Assembly: GCF_000226975.2 (NCBI RefSeq)
Contig: NZ_CP019285.1
Span: 248,001 to 312,000, forward strand
Direction of reading: 5' to 3'
DNA length: 64,000 bases
From: Halobiforma lacisalsi AJ5
GTDB lineage: Archaea > Halobacteriota > Halobacteria > Halobacteriales > Natrialbaceae
Part shown: positions 51,837-61,654 of the stretch, one piece after another
Layout of the letters: each line of letters starts with the position of its first letter
Numbering within the stretch: position 1 is the first letter of the stretch
Position numbers and translations under genes: made by a program
The notes under the pieces: model-generated
Told to the model about the DNA's origin: nothing
Seen by the model: the letters and a program-made list of their open reading frames with translations, nothing else
The model's database searches: none

Positions 51837-53558
51837 ATGAGCGATCCGCGCGTCGTCACGTCCCTCGAGGAGTTTCGAGCAGCGGTTCGTGACGACGAGA
51901 GTACCGCCGACGGGCCCGTCCGCGTCCGGGTCCCCGTCGAAGTCCGGGTCGGCGTCGAGGACCCGTTCCTCGCCTATCGGCGGGCGCGCGACGGTGCCGA
52001 CGGCGACGGCGGCGCGTTCCTCGAGACGACGGGCGGCCAGCCCGGCTGGGGGTACTTCGGCGTCGATCCGATCGACCGGCTGACTGTCGGTCCCGACGCA
52101 GTCGGGCGGGACACCTCGGCGGACGCGAACTCGCCGACGCTCGCCGCACTCGAGGGGCTGCTCGCGGGCGATCGACTCGTCCGCGGTGACTGCGACGTTC
52201 CCTACCCCTGTGGGGCCGTCGGCTGGCTCTCCTACGACGTCGCCCGGGAAATCGAGGATCTCGACTCGCCGGATTCGGCGGTCGACGACCGCGGCCTGCC
52301 GCGACTCGAGGTCGGCGTCTACGATCGGCTGGCAGCATGGGAAGCGCCGGTCGGAGGCGAGGACGAGGACGAGGGCGAGAGCGAGGGCGAGCGTGATGGA
52401 GAGGACCAGGACGAAGGAGTCACGCTCCGTGTAACGGCCTGTCCCCGCGTTCCGGAACCGGATTCCGCCAACGACGAGGAACTCCGTCGGGCGTACGAAC
52501 GGGGTCGCGAGCGGGCGCTCGAGCTCGCTCGAGCCGTCCGGGAGGGCGACCCGGACGTCGGCGAGCCACCGGTCGAGACCGACGAGGCGACCTTCGAGAG
52601 CGACTGCGGGCGCGAGGCATTCACCGACCGCGTCCGGAAAGTCAAGGCGTACGTCCGCGACGGCGACACCTTCCAGGCGAACGTCTCCCAGCGGCTGACC
52701 GCACCTGCGGCGGTTCACCCCGTCGCGGCCTACGACGCCCTCCGGCGGGTCAATCCCGCGCCCTACTCCTGTTTGCTCGAATTTCGCGCGGCCGACCTGG
52801 TGAGCGCGAGCCCGGAACTCCTGCTCGAGCGCGAGGTGTCGCCCGTCCCGGACCGTTCGTACTCGAGCGGTGCGAGGCACAGAGGACGAGAGAGCGGCGA
52901 AGCCGTGAGCGGACGGCGTCCGCGGGAGCGGGGCGGGGAGTTCGTCCGCACCGAACCCATCGCCGGCACCCGCCCCCGCGGGGAAACGCCAGGGGAGGAC
53001 GCCGAACTCGAGGCAGACCTCCGCTCCGACGAGAAGGAACGCGCCGAACACGCGATGCTGGTCGACTTAGAGCGAAACGACCTCGGAAAGGTCTGTACGT
53101 ACGGCTCCGTGACGGTCGAGGAGTACCGGCGGATCGACCGCTACTCGGAGGTGATGCACCTGGTCTCGAACGTGACCGGTCGGCTCCGGCCGGACGTGGG
53201 ACTGGCCGAGGCCGTCGCCGCGGTCTTCCCCGGCGGGACGATCACCGGCGCGCCGAAGCCCCGGACGATGGAGATAATCGACGAACTCGAGGCGACGCGT
53301 CGGGGCCCATACACCGGCAGCGTCGGGATCTTCGGCTTCGACGGCCGGGCGACGCTGAACATCACGATCCGGACGCTCGTCCGCCACGGCGACGAGTACC
53401 ACCTCCGGGTCGGCGCGGGGATCGTCCACGACTCCGATCCCTACCGTGAGTACGACGAGACGCTCGACAAGGCCCGCGCGCTCATCAACGCGGTCGACGA
53501 GGCACTGGGCGAACGGGCCCGAATGGCCCTCGAGAGCGATGGAGGTGAAGTACGATGA
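51837..53558 (+). CDS. pabB: Aminodeoxychorismate synthase component I (chorismate-binding enzyme)
   Basis: 573 residues of the TrpE/PabB chorismate-binding family. Core motifs are [61 protein letters not shown] and [10 protein letters not shown] near the C-terminus. A PabB call is favoured over TrpE because pabA and a pabC-type lyase follow with overlapping stop/start codons. Two insertions are unusual: an acidic stretch near residues 180-195 and a 35-residue basic/Ser/Arg-rich insert near residues 335-371, between SPELLLERE and PIAGTRPRG. It makes aminodeoxychorismate for p-aminobenzoate and folate-type cofactors. Confidence 0.9.
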   Translation: MSDPRVVTSLEEFRAAVRDDESTADGPVRVRVPVEVRVGVEDPFLAYRRARDGADGDGGAFLETTGGQPGWGYFGVDPIDRLTVGPDAVGRDTSADANSPTLAALEGLLAGDRLVRGDCDVPYPCGAVGWLSYDVAREIEDLDSPDSAVDDRGLPRLEVGVYDRLAAWEAPVGGEDEDEGESEGERDGEDQDEGVTLRVTACPRVPEPDSANDEELRRAYERGRERALELARAVREGDPDVGEPPVETDEATFESDCGREAFTDRVRKVKAYVRDGDTFQANVSQRLTAPAAVHPVAAYDALRRVNPAPYSCLLEFRAADLVSASPELLLEREVSPVPDRSYSSGARHRGRESGEAVSGRRPRERGGEFVRTEPIAGTRPRGETPGEDAELEADLRSDEKERAEHAMLVDLERNDLGKVCTYGSVTVEEYRRIDRYSEVMHLVSNVTGRLRPDVGLAEAVAAVFPGGTITGAPKPRTMEIIDELEATRRGPYTGSVGIFGFDGRATLNITIRTLVRHGDEYHLRVGAGIVHDSDPYREYDETLDKARALINAVDEALGERARMALESDGGEVR

Positions 53559-54340
53559 CGGACACCGATAGCACCCGTGAGCGAGTGGAAACGAGCGAAC
53601 GGCCCGACGACCGACCACCGGGAGGGAGGAAAGGGTTTCATCAACGGTTTGCCAGGGAACGAGCGCCAGCGAGTGACCGCAGCAAAAGGTTGCTGGTGAT
53701 CGACAACTACGACTCGTTCGCCTACAACCTCGTCCAGTACGTCGGAGAGGTCGCCGACGAGGTGGTCGTCCGGCGAAACGATGCGATCGACCTCGCGGAC
53801 CTCCGGGATCTCGATCCCACGGGTATCGTCGTCTCGCCCGGCCCCGGAACGCCACAGGAGGCGGGCATCTCGATCCCGCTGTTCGAGGAGACCGAGTACC
53901 CCATCCTCGGCGTCTGTCTCGGTCATCAGGCGCTGTGTGCGGCCAACGGATCGCCCGTCGTCCACGCCCCCGACGTCGTCCACGGGAAACCGTCGACCGT
54001 CAGCCACGACGGCGAGGGAATCTTCGACGGCCTGCCCGAGACGTTCCAGGTCGGGCGCTACCACTCGCTGGCCGTCGAGCGCGACGACCTGCCGAACGTC
54101 CTCGAGGAGACGGCCCGGACGACCGACGATCGCGGCGTCCTGATGGCCGTTCGCCACCGCGAGCGGCCCCACGTCGGCGTCCAGTTCCATCCCGAGAGCA
54201 TCCTCACGCGCGGCCACGACGACGCCGCCAGCGGGGACGGCATCTCGCTTCGCGTCGGCAAGCGAATGATCGAGAACTTCTGCCGGTTCGCGGCGAGCGA
54301 GGCGAGCGAGATGAGCGAGACGAACGAGGAGAGTCCATGA
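53555..54340 (+). CDS. pabA: Aminodeoxychorismate synthase, glutamine amidotransferase component
   Basis: 261 residues. After a variable charged N-terminus (about 45 residues, unlike typical PabA), the class I glutaminase domain shows [32 protein letters not shown], the Cys nucleophile in GVCLGHQAL near residue 126, and the His-Glu pair in VQFHPESI near residue 210. It supplies ammonia to PabB. Its ATG overlaps the pabB stop by four bases and its own stop overlaps the pabC start (ATGA), so the three are translationally coupled. Confidence 0.93.
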   Translation: MTDTDSTRERVETSERPDDRPPGGRKGFHQRFARERAPASDRSKRLLVIDNYDSFAYNLVQYVGEVADEVVVRRNDAIDLADLRDLDPTGIVVSPGPGTPQEAGISIPLFEETEYPILGVCLGHQALCAANGSPVVHAPDVVHGKPSTVSHDGEGIFDGLPETFQVGRYHSLAVERDDLPNVLEETARTTDDRGVLMAVRHRERPHVGVQFHPESILTRGHDDAASGDGISLRVGKRMIENFCRFAASEASEMSETNEESP

Positions 54341-55209
54341 CCGACGACCGACTCTATCACGTCGACGGCGACCTCGTCCCGGCGAGCGAGGCGAGCGTCA
54401 GTGTCGACGATCGGGGGTTTCGCTACGGTGACGCCGCCTTCGAGACGCTTCGGGCCTACGGCGGCGAGATATTCGAGTGGAAGCGTCACGCCAACCGCCT
54501 CGAGGCCACTTGCGAGACGCTGTCTCTCGAGCACGGCCTCTCGGCCGACGACCTCCGCAGCCGGATCGACGAGACGCTCGCGGCCAACGATCTCGCCGAC
54601 GCCTACGTCCGACTCTCGATCACGCGTGGCGTCCAGCCCGGCAAGCTGACGCCCCAACTCGAGGTCGATCCCACGGTCGTGATCTACGTCAAGCCGCTCC
54701 CGCGTGGTGGACTCGCGGGCGAGTCCGTCTGGGAGGGGCCGGCGACGGTCGAGACGGTCACCACGCGCAAAATTCCCGACGCAGCCTTGCCCTCGAGCGC
54801 GAAGACGCACAACTACCTGAACGGTATCCTCGCGAGAACGGAACTCTCGGCGGACGCCGACGAAGCCCTCCTGTTCGACGCCGACGACTGCGTCGCCGAG
54901 GGCGCGACGAGCAACCTGTTTTTCGTCCGGGACGGCGTTTTGCACACGCCCTCGACGGACGGTCCAGTCCTTCCCGGTATCACTCGAGAGATCGTCCTCG
55001 AACTCGCAGCGGACGCCGGGAGTTCGACTCGCACGGGAGCCTACGAACTCGAGGACGTTCTCGAGGCCGACGAGGCGTTCCTGACGAACCGGACCTGGGA
55101 ACTGCGCCCGATCGAGCGGATAGACGGCCGTGAGGTCGGGACCGGGCCGGTTACGGCTCGTCTCTCGAGACTGTACGATGAGCACGTCGAGCAGTCCTGT
55201 TACCGCTAG
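54337..55209 (+). CDS. pabC: Aminodeoxychorismate lyase (class IV PLP aminotransferase fold)
   Basis: 290 residues of the BCAT-like class IV fold. SVDDRGFRYGDAAFETLRAY near residues 23-42 and the PLP lysine in SAKTHNYLNGILA near residue 152 are present, followed by EGATSNLFFV and GITREIVLELA. Members include branched-chain aminotransferases, D-amino acid aminotransferases and ADC lyase; operon context with pabB and pabA supports ADC lyase, which releases p-aminobenzoate. Its ATG overlaps the pabA stop. Confidence 0.9.
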   Translation: MTDDRLYHVDGDLVPASEASVSVDDRGFRYGDAAFETLRAYGGEIFEWKRHANRLEATCETLSLEHGLSADDLRSRIDETLAANDLADAYVRLSITRGVQPGKLTPQLEVDPTVVIYVKPLPRGGLAGESVWEGPATVETVTTRKIPDAALPSSAKTHNYLNGILARTELSADADEALLFDADDCVAEGATSNLFFVRDGVLHTPSTDGPVLPGITREIVLELAADAGSSTRTGAYELEDVLEADEAFLTNRTWELRPIERIDGREVGTGPVTARLSRLYDEHVEQSCYR

Positions 55210-55245
55210 CCCAACCGTTATTTTTCGCAGTTTCCGAGTGGACGT

Positions 55246-56274
55246 ATGAAACTCTCTGCAGTCGATCTCTCTCCGGTTCCCGACGACGGGACCGCGACCG
55301 ACGCGTACGAAAACACCGTCGAGGCCGCACGACAGGCCGAACGACTCGGCTTCACGCGGTTCTGGGTCGCTGAACACCACGGGATGGCGGATACCATCGC
55401 GGGAACGACGCCCGAAGTGTTGCTCGGACACCTCGCCGCCGAAACGGACTCGATCCGGCTCGGATCGGGCGCGGTGTTGCTCAACCACTACAGTCCGTTC
55501 AAGGTCGCGGAGGCGTTCGGCGCGCTGGACGCGCTCGCGCCGGGTCGGGTCGACGCGGGCCTCGGGCGGGCGAACGGCTCGCCCGCCGCGGACCGCGCCC
55601 TCGGAACGTCCCGTCGCGTACAAAACCCGGACGAGGATCACGCCGAGAAGATCGAAGCCGTCGTCAACCACCTCTACGACGACTTTCCGGATGGACACGC
55701 CTACGACGACCTCGAGATTCCGCGGTCGGACGCGGAACCGCCCGTTCCGTGGGTGCTCGGCTCGAGCCCCTCGAGTGCGGCGATCGCGGGCCAACTCGGC
55801 CTGCGCTACTGTTTCGCGGCGTTCATCCGCCCGCACCTCGCCGTCCAGTCCTTCGAGACGTACCGCGAGGAATTCCGAGCGTCGGAGCTTGCCGGCGGTA
55901 TCGACGAACCGGAGGGCATGGTCGCGGTGAACGCCGTCTGCGCCGGGACCGACGAGGAGGCGGCGCGTCAGCGTGCGGTCGCCGAAGCGTCGTTCGAGCG
56001 AATGCAACGTGGCGTCGTCGGGACGACGCCGTCGGTCGAGGAAGCCATCGACGAACTGGGCGGCGTCCCCGAACCGACGCCCGCCACGCTCGAGTCGGGC
56101 GAGTGGCCGCGGGCGATTTCCGGAAGCCCCGAGACGCTCGCCGGCCTGCTCGAGCAACTCGCGGATCGCGTCGGCGTCGACGAGGTGATGATTCAGCACG
56201 TCGTCGGCGACCACGACGACGCGCTCCGCTCTCACGAACTCCTGGCGGAGGGCGTCGGACTCGAGCCTCGGTGA
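55246..56274 (+). CDS. LLM-class flavin-dependent oxidoreductase
   Basis: 342 residues of the luciferase-like monooxygenase family. AERLGFTRFWVAEHHGM near residue 33, RLGSGAVLLNHYSPFKVAEAF near residue 71 and GRVDAGLGRANGSP near residue 103 are the flavin-site blocks of the family. It begins about 35 bases after pabC, probably in the same transcription unit. FMN or F420 use cannot be settled from the sequence; substrate unknown. Confidence 0.9.
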   Translation: MKLSAVDLSPVPDDGTATDAYENTVEAARQAERLGFTRFWVAEHHGMADTIAGTTPEVLLGHLAAETDSIRLGSGAVLLNHYSPFKVAEAFGALDALAPGRVDAGLGRANGSPAADRALGTSRRVQNPDEDHAEKIEAVVNHLYDDFPDGHAYDDLEIPRSDAEPPVPWVLGSSPSSAAIAGQLGLRYCFAAFIRPHLAVQSFETYREEFRASELAGGIDEPEGMVAVNAVCAGTDEEAARQRAVAEASFERMQRGVVGTTPSVEEAIDELGGVPEPTPATLESGEWPRAISGSPETLAGLLEQLADRVGVDEVMIQHVVGDHDDALRSHELLAEGVGLEPR

Positions 56275-56304
56275 CGGCGGCTCGGTTCGGGAGCCGCACC
56301 CGGG

Positions 56305-57744
56305 GTGTTCTCGAATGCCGCCTTCAATAGGTTCAAGCGGCGGAGGACGCGAGTGTTCGGCGTGCTATCGGGAGGACGACGACGGCTGCTCGGCGTCTGG
56401 CGGCGCGTGCTCGACCTCTCCTGGCCCGTCATGGTCGAGCAGTTCCTCCGGACGCTGATGCGGACGACCGACGTCGCCGTCACCGGCCTGTTCTCGCCCG
56501 CAGCCGTCGCGGCCGTCGGGCTCGCGGACCTCTATGCCCGCCTGCCGCTGCGGATCGGCCTCGGGCTCGGCAGCGGCGTCATCGCGCTCTCGAGCCAGGA
56601 CACCGGCGCGGATGCGACGGCAAACAGGGACGAGGCGATCACGCAGGCGATACTGCTGGGCGCGGTCGCCGGAATCCCGTTCGTGCTGTTCGGCTACGGT
56701 CTCGGGCGGTGGGCCATCGCCGTCCTCGGCGCCGAATCCGAGGTCGCCCGCATGGGCGGGCTCTACCTGGCGATCATCTTCGCGACGACGCCCGCGCGCC
56801 ACATCGCGCTCGTGGCCGCGCGGTCGATCCAGGGGGCCGGCGACACGCGCACGCCGATGTACGTCAACGGCGTCTCGAACGCCCTCAACATCGTCGGGAC
56901 GGTCGTCCTCGGGCTCGGACTCGGTCCCGCGCCGACCCTCGAGATCGTCGGCGTCGGCATCGCGACCGCCGTCGGCAACGTCTTCTCCGCGGTGGCGCTG
57001 TCCGCCGCCATCTACGGGGCCTGGACCCCCGCCGGCTTCGTCCGGCCGACCGAGTGGACCATCACCCGCCAGCTGCTCGCGATCAGCGCCCCGCGGATCG
57101 TCGAGGGGCTGGTGACGACCGTCCTCGAGTTCCCGTTCAACTCCATCCTGCTGTTCTTCGGGACGGAGGTCAACGCCGCCTACCAGATCGGCCGTCGCGT
57201 CTACCAGCAACTCACCGGCCCGCTCTCGCGGGGCTACCGGACGGGAACGAGCATCGTCGTCGGGCAGACCCTCGGCGAGGGCGACCCGGCGGGGGCGCGG
57301 TACAACGGCTGGGCGGCCGCGGCGCTTGGAGTCGCGACCGTCGGCTCACTCGGGGCGGTCCTCTTCGTCGGGGCCGAGTGGTTCGTCTCCTTCTTCACCG
57401 ACGACCCGGCCACGCGGGGGTACGCGGCCGCCTTCGCGGCGGCCTACGCCGTCGCTGCCCCCGTGACCGTGCTCTACGTCGTCCTGGCCGGCGCGCTCAC
57501 GAGCGGGAGCGACACGACGACGCCCTTTATCGGCAGGATCACCGGCATGTTCTTCGGGATGGTCGGCGTCTCGTACGTCTTCGGGATCCGGCTCGGCTAC
57601 GGCCTCCCGGCCGTCTACGCCTCGATCGTCGTTTACTACCTGTGGGCGACGATCTACGTCGTCGTCGGCTTCTACCGCGGCGGCTGGATCGAGCGCACCC
57701 AGTCGATGATGGACGAGCGCGGGAGCACGCCGGGCGAGGACTGA
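56305..57744 (+). CDS. MATE family efflux transporter
   Basis: 479 residues from GTG at 56305. About twelve hydrophobic helices, with the conserved opening SWPVMVEQFLRTLMRTTDVAV and repeat GAGDTRTPMYVNGVSNALN. The second half repeats the fold (ISAPRIVEGLVTTVLEF). MATE proteins export cations or drugs in exchange for Na+ or H+. The start is close behind the LLM gene, so they may be co-transcribed. A basic N-terminal tail of about 30 residues precedes helix 1. Confidence 0.92.
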   Translation: MFSNAAFNRFKRRRTRVFGVLSGGRRRLLGVWRRVLDLSWPVMVEQFLRTLMRTTDVAVTGLFSPAAVAAVGLADLYARLPLRIGLGLGSGVIALSSQDTGADATANRDEAITQAILLGAVAGIPFVLFGYGLGRWAIAVLGAESEVARMGGLYLAIIFATTPARHIALVAARSIQGAGDTRTPMYVNGVSNALNIVGTVVLGLGLGPAPTLEIVGVGIATAVGNVFSAVALSAAIYGAWTPAGFVRPTEWTITRQLLAISAPRIVEGLVTTVLEFPFNSILLFFGTEVNAAYQIGRRVYQQLTGPLSRGYRTGTSIVVGQTLGEGDPAGARYNGWAAAALGVATVGSLGAVLFVGAEWFVSFFTDDPATRGYAAAFAAAYAVAAPVTVLYVVLAGALTSGSDTTTPFIGRITGMFFGMVGVSYVFGIRLGYGLPAVYASIVVYYLWATIYVVVGFYRGGWIERTQSMMDERGSTPGED

Positions 57745-57746
57745 CC

Positions 57747-58880
57747 TCAGCCGTCGGACGCGACGCGGGAGGGTGCCGGTTCCGACTCCTCGTGACACCC
57801 TCGCTCGAGGTCCGGGTCCTCGAGGGTCTCGAGGCTGGTACCCTCGAACTCGAGGACGAAGTCGCTCCCGAAGGCCGTGGCAGGGGTCCGAAAGCCGGAG
57901 TCGACGCCCCAGTCCGCGGACTCGAGGACGCGCTTGCTCGCCGCCAGCGCCGTCTCGACGGTCAGCGCGTACGGGTTCGGTGTCTCGAGTCGGGCCCGGG
58001 CCCGCCGTCCGGCGTCGTCCTCGACCTCGCCCCAGACGACCCCCCGGTCGGTCGCGAGTTCGCGCTCGTCGGGCCCGTCGAACGCGGCGTCGACCGCCCG
58101 CTCGAGGAGTCGTTCGACGGGGCCGGTGTCACAGAGCGGGCCCATCGAATCCAGGGCCGACAGCGCCCGCGACGTCCAGGGCGGCGCGGCGAGGTAGACC
58201 TCGACCGAGTCCAGGTTCGTGCCGTGGGCCGCGGTGACGACGTCGCCGAACGGAATCGTGACCGCGTGTTCGGGCCCGTTGCCGAAATCGATCTCGCGCG
58301 TTCGATACGCCGCCGGCACTTGCAGGAGGCGACCGTTCCGGCGGATCACGCCGCCCTCGCCCAGGCCCTCGAGAGCCGTCCGGGCGGTCCCCCGCGAGAG
58401 CGAACTCCCGCTTTTGATCCCGAGCGCGACCCGGTCGGCAGTCGGCAGTCGCTCGGCGAGGTGGGCCGCCAGACAGTCGGAGGGGACGACGTCGAACCCG
58501 ACGCCGGGTAGCAGCGTGACGCCGGCCTCGCGAGCGAGGTGGTCCCGCTGGCGGAGCCGTTCGAACACGGAGAACTCGCCGGTAACGTCGAGGTAGTCCG
58601 TTCCGGTCTCGAGGCAGGCCTCGACCACCGGTTCGGCGGTGTCGACGAACGGACCCGCGCAGTTGAGAACGGCGTCGACGTCCTCGAGGGCGGCGACGAC
58701 GCGCTCACGACTGTCGTCCAGCGAAAACGCCCGCCACTCCAGCCCCAGGGTTTCCGCCTGGTCGCGAACCCGGTGCCGATCGCGCCCCGCGACGATCGGC
58801 GACCACCCCCGCGAGACGGCCGCCGAGGCGATCAGCCGCCCGGTGTAGCCGTACGACCCGTAGACGAGCAGGGAGTTCAT
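57747..58880 (-). CDS. Saccharopine dehydrogenase-like NAD(P)-binding protein
   Basis: 377 residues. The N-terminal Rossmann motif SLLVYGSYGYTGRLIASAAV is followed by VDAVLNCAGPFVDTAEPVVEAC and YLDVTGEFSVFERL, the pattern of the saccharopine-dehydrogenase-like family that includes trans-acting enoyl reductases. True saccharopine dehydrogenase activity is not implied; lysine here is made by the dap route. Possible role in lipid or polyketide-like reduction. The gene converges on the MATE gene with two bases between. Confidence 0.87.
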   Translation of the reverse strand: MNSLLVYGSYGYTGRLIASAAVSRGWSPIVAGRDRHRVRDQAETLGLEWRAFSLDDSRERVVAALEDVDAVLNCAGPFVDTAEPVVEACLETGTDYLDVTGEFSVFERLRQRDHLAREAGVTLLPGVGFDVVPSDCLAAHLAERLPTADRVALGIKSGSSLSRGTARTALEGLGEGGVIRRNGRLLQVPAAYRTREIDFGNGPEHAVTIPFGDVVTAAHGTNLDSVEVYLAAPPWTSRALSALDSMGPLCDTGPVERLLERAVDAAFDGPDERELATDRGVVWGEVEDDAGRRARARLETPNPYALTVETALAASKRVLESADWGVDSGFRTPATAFGSDFVLEFEGTSLETLEDPDLERGCHEESEPAPSRVASDG

Positions 58881-58995
58881 ACGCTCCGTTGCGCAGTCGC
58901 GGTGTTAAAACTCCGTCAGACGCTCGACTGACGCGGCAGGTCGCCGGCGCCACGAGCCGAAACGTTCACCTCGAGCCACCCGAAACGGAGCGGCG

Positions 58996-59502
58996 ATGGA
59001 AGCCGAGGCACGGATCGCCCCGCTCGAGGAGGTTCCCGCCGAGTCGACGCTGGTCTTTCGGGTCGAACCCGAAGGTAGCGACGGTGACGGCGACAGCGAC
59101 GACCGGCAGGAGGCCATCCTCGTCCGGGACGGAACGGATGCGACGGCAGCGCAAGACCGAGACGGCGGAGACGGGAACCGACGCACGCGCGAACACCCGT
59201 CCGTCTCCTGCTGGCTCAACTACTGCCAGCACTTCACCCACATCAAACTCGACAAGGGGTCGGGTGCGGCGATGCGAAACGGCGAGATCGTCTGCGAGAA
59301 CCACGGCGCGTACTTCGAGGCCGACTCCGGCTACTGCACCTACGGCCCCTGCGAGGGCGCGACGCTGGCGGAACTCGAGGTGACCGTCTCCGAGGGCGAC
59401 GTCTACCTGACCGACGACGACTACGCCTACGTCGGCAGGGGACCGATCGAGGACGAGAACGAGGAATTCGACCTGGCGTCGCGGTCGAACGTCGAGTTCT
59501 GA
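58996..59502 (+). CDS. Rieske-type 2Fe-2S protein
   Basis: 168 residues. The Rieske ligands appear as CQHFTH near residue 76 and CENHGAYF near residue 97, followed by GYCTYGPCEG. An acidic, Asp-rich insert lies at about 27-65 of the domain. No membrane anchor or signal peptide, so it is probably cytoplasmic, perhaps an electron carrier or the ferredoxin-like part of an oxygenase. Partner unknown. Confidence 0.9.
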   Translation: MEAEARIAPLEEVPAESTLVFRVEPEGSDGDGDSDDRQEAILVRDGTDATAAQDRDGGDGNRRTREHPSVSCWLNYCQHFTHIKLDKGSGAAMRNGEIVCENHGAYFEADSGYCTYGPCEGATLAELEVTVSEGDVYLTDDDYAYVGRGPIEDENEEFDLASRSNVEF

Positions 59503-59504
59503 TC

Positions 59505-59879
59505 TTAGAGCCGCGCCGGCGAAACGAGGTCCCGTTCCTGGTCGTAGTCGAGTAGCCCGGCGTCGACCAGCCGCGGGAGGTGATCGTGGTACAGCGAGAT
59601 GTAGACGTCGGCGACGCGTTCGGCCGATAGCTCGCGGACGGCGTCGCCGGTCTCCCGCACCGCGACTTCCTCGGCCGCGTCGGGGAGCGTGATCGCCTCA
59701 CCGTAGGTCCGCATAACCTGGAGGAACAGCCGCCGCCGTTCGCTGGCGAGCAACTCGAGGGCGTCGTCGACGGTCCCGGCTTCGGCGGGGACCTCGTCGT
59801 CCGAACGGTCGTCGAGCCACTCGAGCAGCGCCAGTGCGAATTCGGCACAGTCGAACTCGGAGTTAGACGTAGCAGTCAT
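59505..59879 (-). CDS. DUF7344-type winged-helix protein
   Basis: 124 residues. ALELLASERRRLFLQVMRTY leads into a winged helix (ITLPDAAEEVAVRE...YISLYHDHLPRLVDAGLLDYD), like the units in the regulator at 44551. A short acidic N-terminus precedes it. Probably a DNA-binding regulator. It is convergent with the Rieske gene (stops two bases apart). Confidence 0.82.
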   Translation of the reverse strand: MTATSNSEFDCAEFALALLEWLDDRSDDEVPAEAGTVDDALELLASERRRLFLQVMRTYGEAITLPDAAEEVAVRETGDAVRELSAERVADVYISLYHDHLPRLVDAGLLDYDQERDLVSPARL

Positions 59880-60139
59880 TCGTAGTTTTCCTTTCCCGTC
59901 TCGCCCTCGGACACGCGACGGCCGACATCGGCGAGAGCGGCCGCGAGAAGGCCACCGCGCCCCGTTCGACTCGAGGGTTCGTACCGATTTCACGGTTGCC
60001 CGGTAAATATGGGTGTCGGAACGACCCGAGTTTATTGCCACCGGCGACTGTCGGGACGGTTGACCTGTGGGTCGACGGATCGCTCGGTCGCGACGGCGAG
60101 GGCGGGAGCGACACCTCGAGGCGGCCGTCCGCGCCACTG

Positions 60140-60427
60140 TCACTCGATCGTGAACGTCGGCTCCGCGACCGATTCGCTCTTGCAGGACGGACACCGGGAG
60201 GGGAGGTTCACGAGGTCGTCGAAGTCGTCGAACTCGCAGTCCCGACAGGTCGGCGGCGCGACGAGCAGTTGCTCGTCGCCATCGACGGACTGGGAGACGT
60301 GTTCGACGTGCCCGATCACCGCGTGGGGCGTCAGGTCGAACTGGGCCGCGAGTTCGCTCGGGGTCGACGGCTCGGCGCGTAAGGCGTCGGCGAGTCGTTG
60401 CCTGGTCGTTCGGTCGGCCTCGCGCAT
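60140..60427 (-). CDS. Small HTH regulator with C-terminal zinc ribbon
   Basis: 95 residues. The N-terminal helix-turn-helix (TTRQRLADALRAEPSTPSELAAQF) is followed by CRDCEFDD...RCPSCKSES, a four-cysteine ribbon. The combination is seen in small archaeal transcriptional regulators. A TATA-like AGTATAAGTGC lies about 27 bases upstream on the minus strand. Target unknown. Confidence 0.83.
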   Translation of the reverse strand: MREADRTTRQRLADALRAEPSTPSELAAQFDLTPHAVIGHVEHVSQSVDGDEQLLVAPPTCRDCEFDDFDDLVNLPSRCPSCKSESVAEPTFTIE

Positions 60428-60532
60428 GTGACAGCGAAGGTCAGTCTAGCACTTATACTGTCGGTTGCGGGACGGCTCGATCGCCGACGGATCGCCCGCT
60501 CGTCCGGCGATTCGAGGGAAACCGTCGAAAGG

Positions 60533-60545
60533 GTAAGTGACTTAC
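60533..60545. promoter_or_regulatory. 13-bp palindrome in the nucleotidyltransferase promoter
   Basis: GTAAGT-G-ACTTAC is a perfect inverted repeat centred about 30 bases before the ATG at 60569, right where the TATA element would lie, behind a CGAAA sequence typical of the BRE. It could be an operator. Confidence 0.4.
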
Positions 60546-60568
60546 ATCGCCCCATCGAACGCGACGTC

Positions 60569-61582
60569 ATGAAGGCCGTCGTCCTTGCGGGCGGATACGC
60601 GACCCGGATGTGGCCGATCACGAAACATCGGCCGAAGATGTTCCTCCCGATCGGCGATTCGACGGTCGTCGATCGTATCTTCGCGGAACTCGAGGCTGAC
60701 GAGCGGATCGACGAGGTCTACGTCAGTACGAACGAGCGGTTCGCCGCCGACTTCGAGGCTCACCTGGCAGACAGCGAGTTCGAGAAACCTCGGCTCTCGG
60801 TCGAGGAGACGACCGACGAGGACGAGAAGTTCGGCGTCGTCGGCGCGCTCGCCCAGTTGATCGACCGAGAGGGGGTCGACGACGACCTCCTCGTGATCGC
60901 CGGGGACAACCTGATCAGCTTCGACGTGTCGGAGTTCCTCGACTACTTCGAAGAGCACGAGGCCCCGACGCTCGCGGCCTACGACGTCGGCTCCCGCGAG
61001 AAGGCCAAATCCTACGGGCTGGTCGACCTCGAGGGCGACCGCGTCGTCGACTTCCAGGAGAAACCCGACGATCCGAAGAGTACGCTGGTCTCGATCGCCT
61101 GCTACGCGTTCCCACGGAACTCGCTGTCCCTGCTACCGACGTATCTCGAGGAGGGGAACAACCCCGACGAACCCGGCTGGTTCGTCCAGTGGCTCCAGAA
61201 CCGCGAGCCGACCTACGCCTACACGTTCGAGGGCGCGTGGTACGACATCGGGACCCCCGAGAGCTATCTCGACGCCGTCGCCTGGCACTTAGACGGTGAC
61301 TCGCTGGTCGCCGACTCCGCGACCGTCGAGGGCGCGACGATCGGCGACAACGTCCACGTGATGGAGAACGTCACCCTCGAGGACACCCGGCTCGATCACG
61401 CGGTGGTCTTTCCGGACGCGACGGTTCGTAGCGGGGACATCCGGCGATCGATCATCGACGAGGGGACCCACATCGAGGACCTGGATCTCGCGGGGGCGCT
61501 GATCGGCGCGCATACGACGATCACGAACGGTACCGACGGTACTGACGGCTCGGACGGCTCGGACGGCTCGGACCGCGAGTAA
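60569..61582 (+). CDS. Sugar-phosphate nucleotidyltransferase (NDP-sugar pyrophosphorylase)
   Basis: 337 residues. MKAVVLAGGYATRMWPITKH is the nucleotide-binding signature, with DDDLLVIAGDNLIS near residue 110 carrying the metal-binding Asp. A left-handed beta-helix of hexapeptide units follows (VADSATVEGATIGDNVHVME, VRSGDIRRSIIDEGTHIEDL). It should make an NDP-sugar for surface glycans or glycosylation. The C-terminus ends in Thr-Asp-Gly/Ser-Asp-Gly repeats. The start at 60569 is set by the AVVLAGG motif; the longer frame to 60398 overlaps the HTH gene upstream region. Confidence 0.9.
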   Translation: MKAVVLAGGYATRMWPITKHRPKMFLPIGDSTVVDRIFAELEADERIDEVYVSTNERFAADFEAHLADSEFEKPRLSVEETTDEDEKFGVVGALAQLIDREGVDDDLLVIAGDNLISFDVSEFLDYFEEHEAPTLAAYDVGSREKAKSYGLVDLEGDRVVDFQEKPDDPKSTLVSIACYAFPRNSLSLLPTYLEEGNNPDEPGWFVQWLQNREPTYAYTFEGAWYDIGTPESYLDAVAWHLDGDSLVADSATVEGATIGDNVHVMENVTLEDTRLDHAVVFPDATVRSGDIRRSIIDEGTHIEDLDLAGALIGAHTTITNGTDGTDGSDGSDGSDRE

Positions 61583-61654
61583 CCGCGAGCGGCCCTAAAT
61601 TCGATCTCCATCCCTCGGTAAACCTTTAATCGGGCAGAGCCCTTACCATGGAGT

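Noticed and set aside
54058..56235. A 725-codon open frame on the minus strand
   Set aside because: It lies antisense to the pabA end, pabC and the LLM oxidoreductase, whose proteins have clear family motifs. Its own translation is Arg/Val-rich without recognisable domains, a typical mirror frame of GC-rich DNA.
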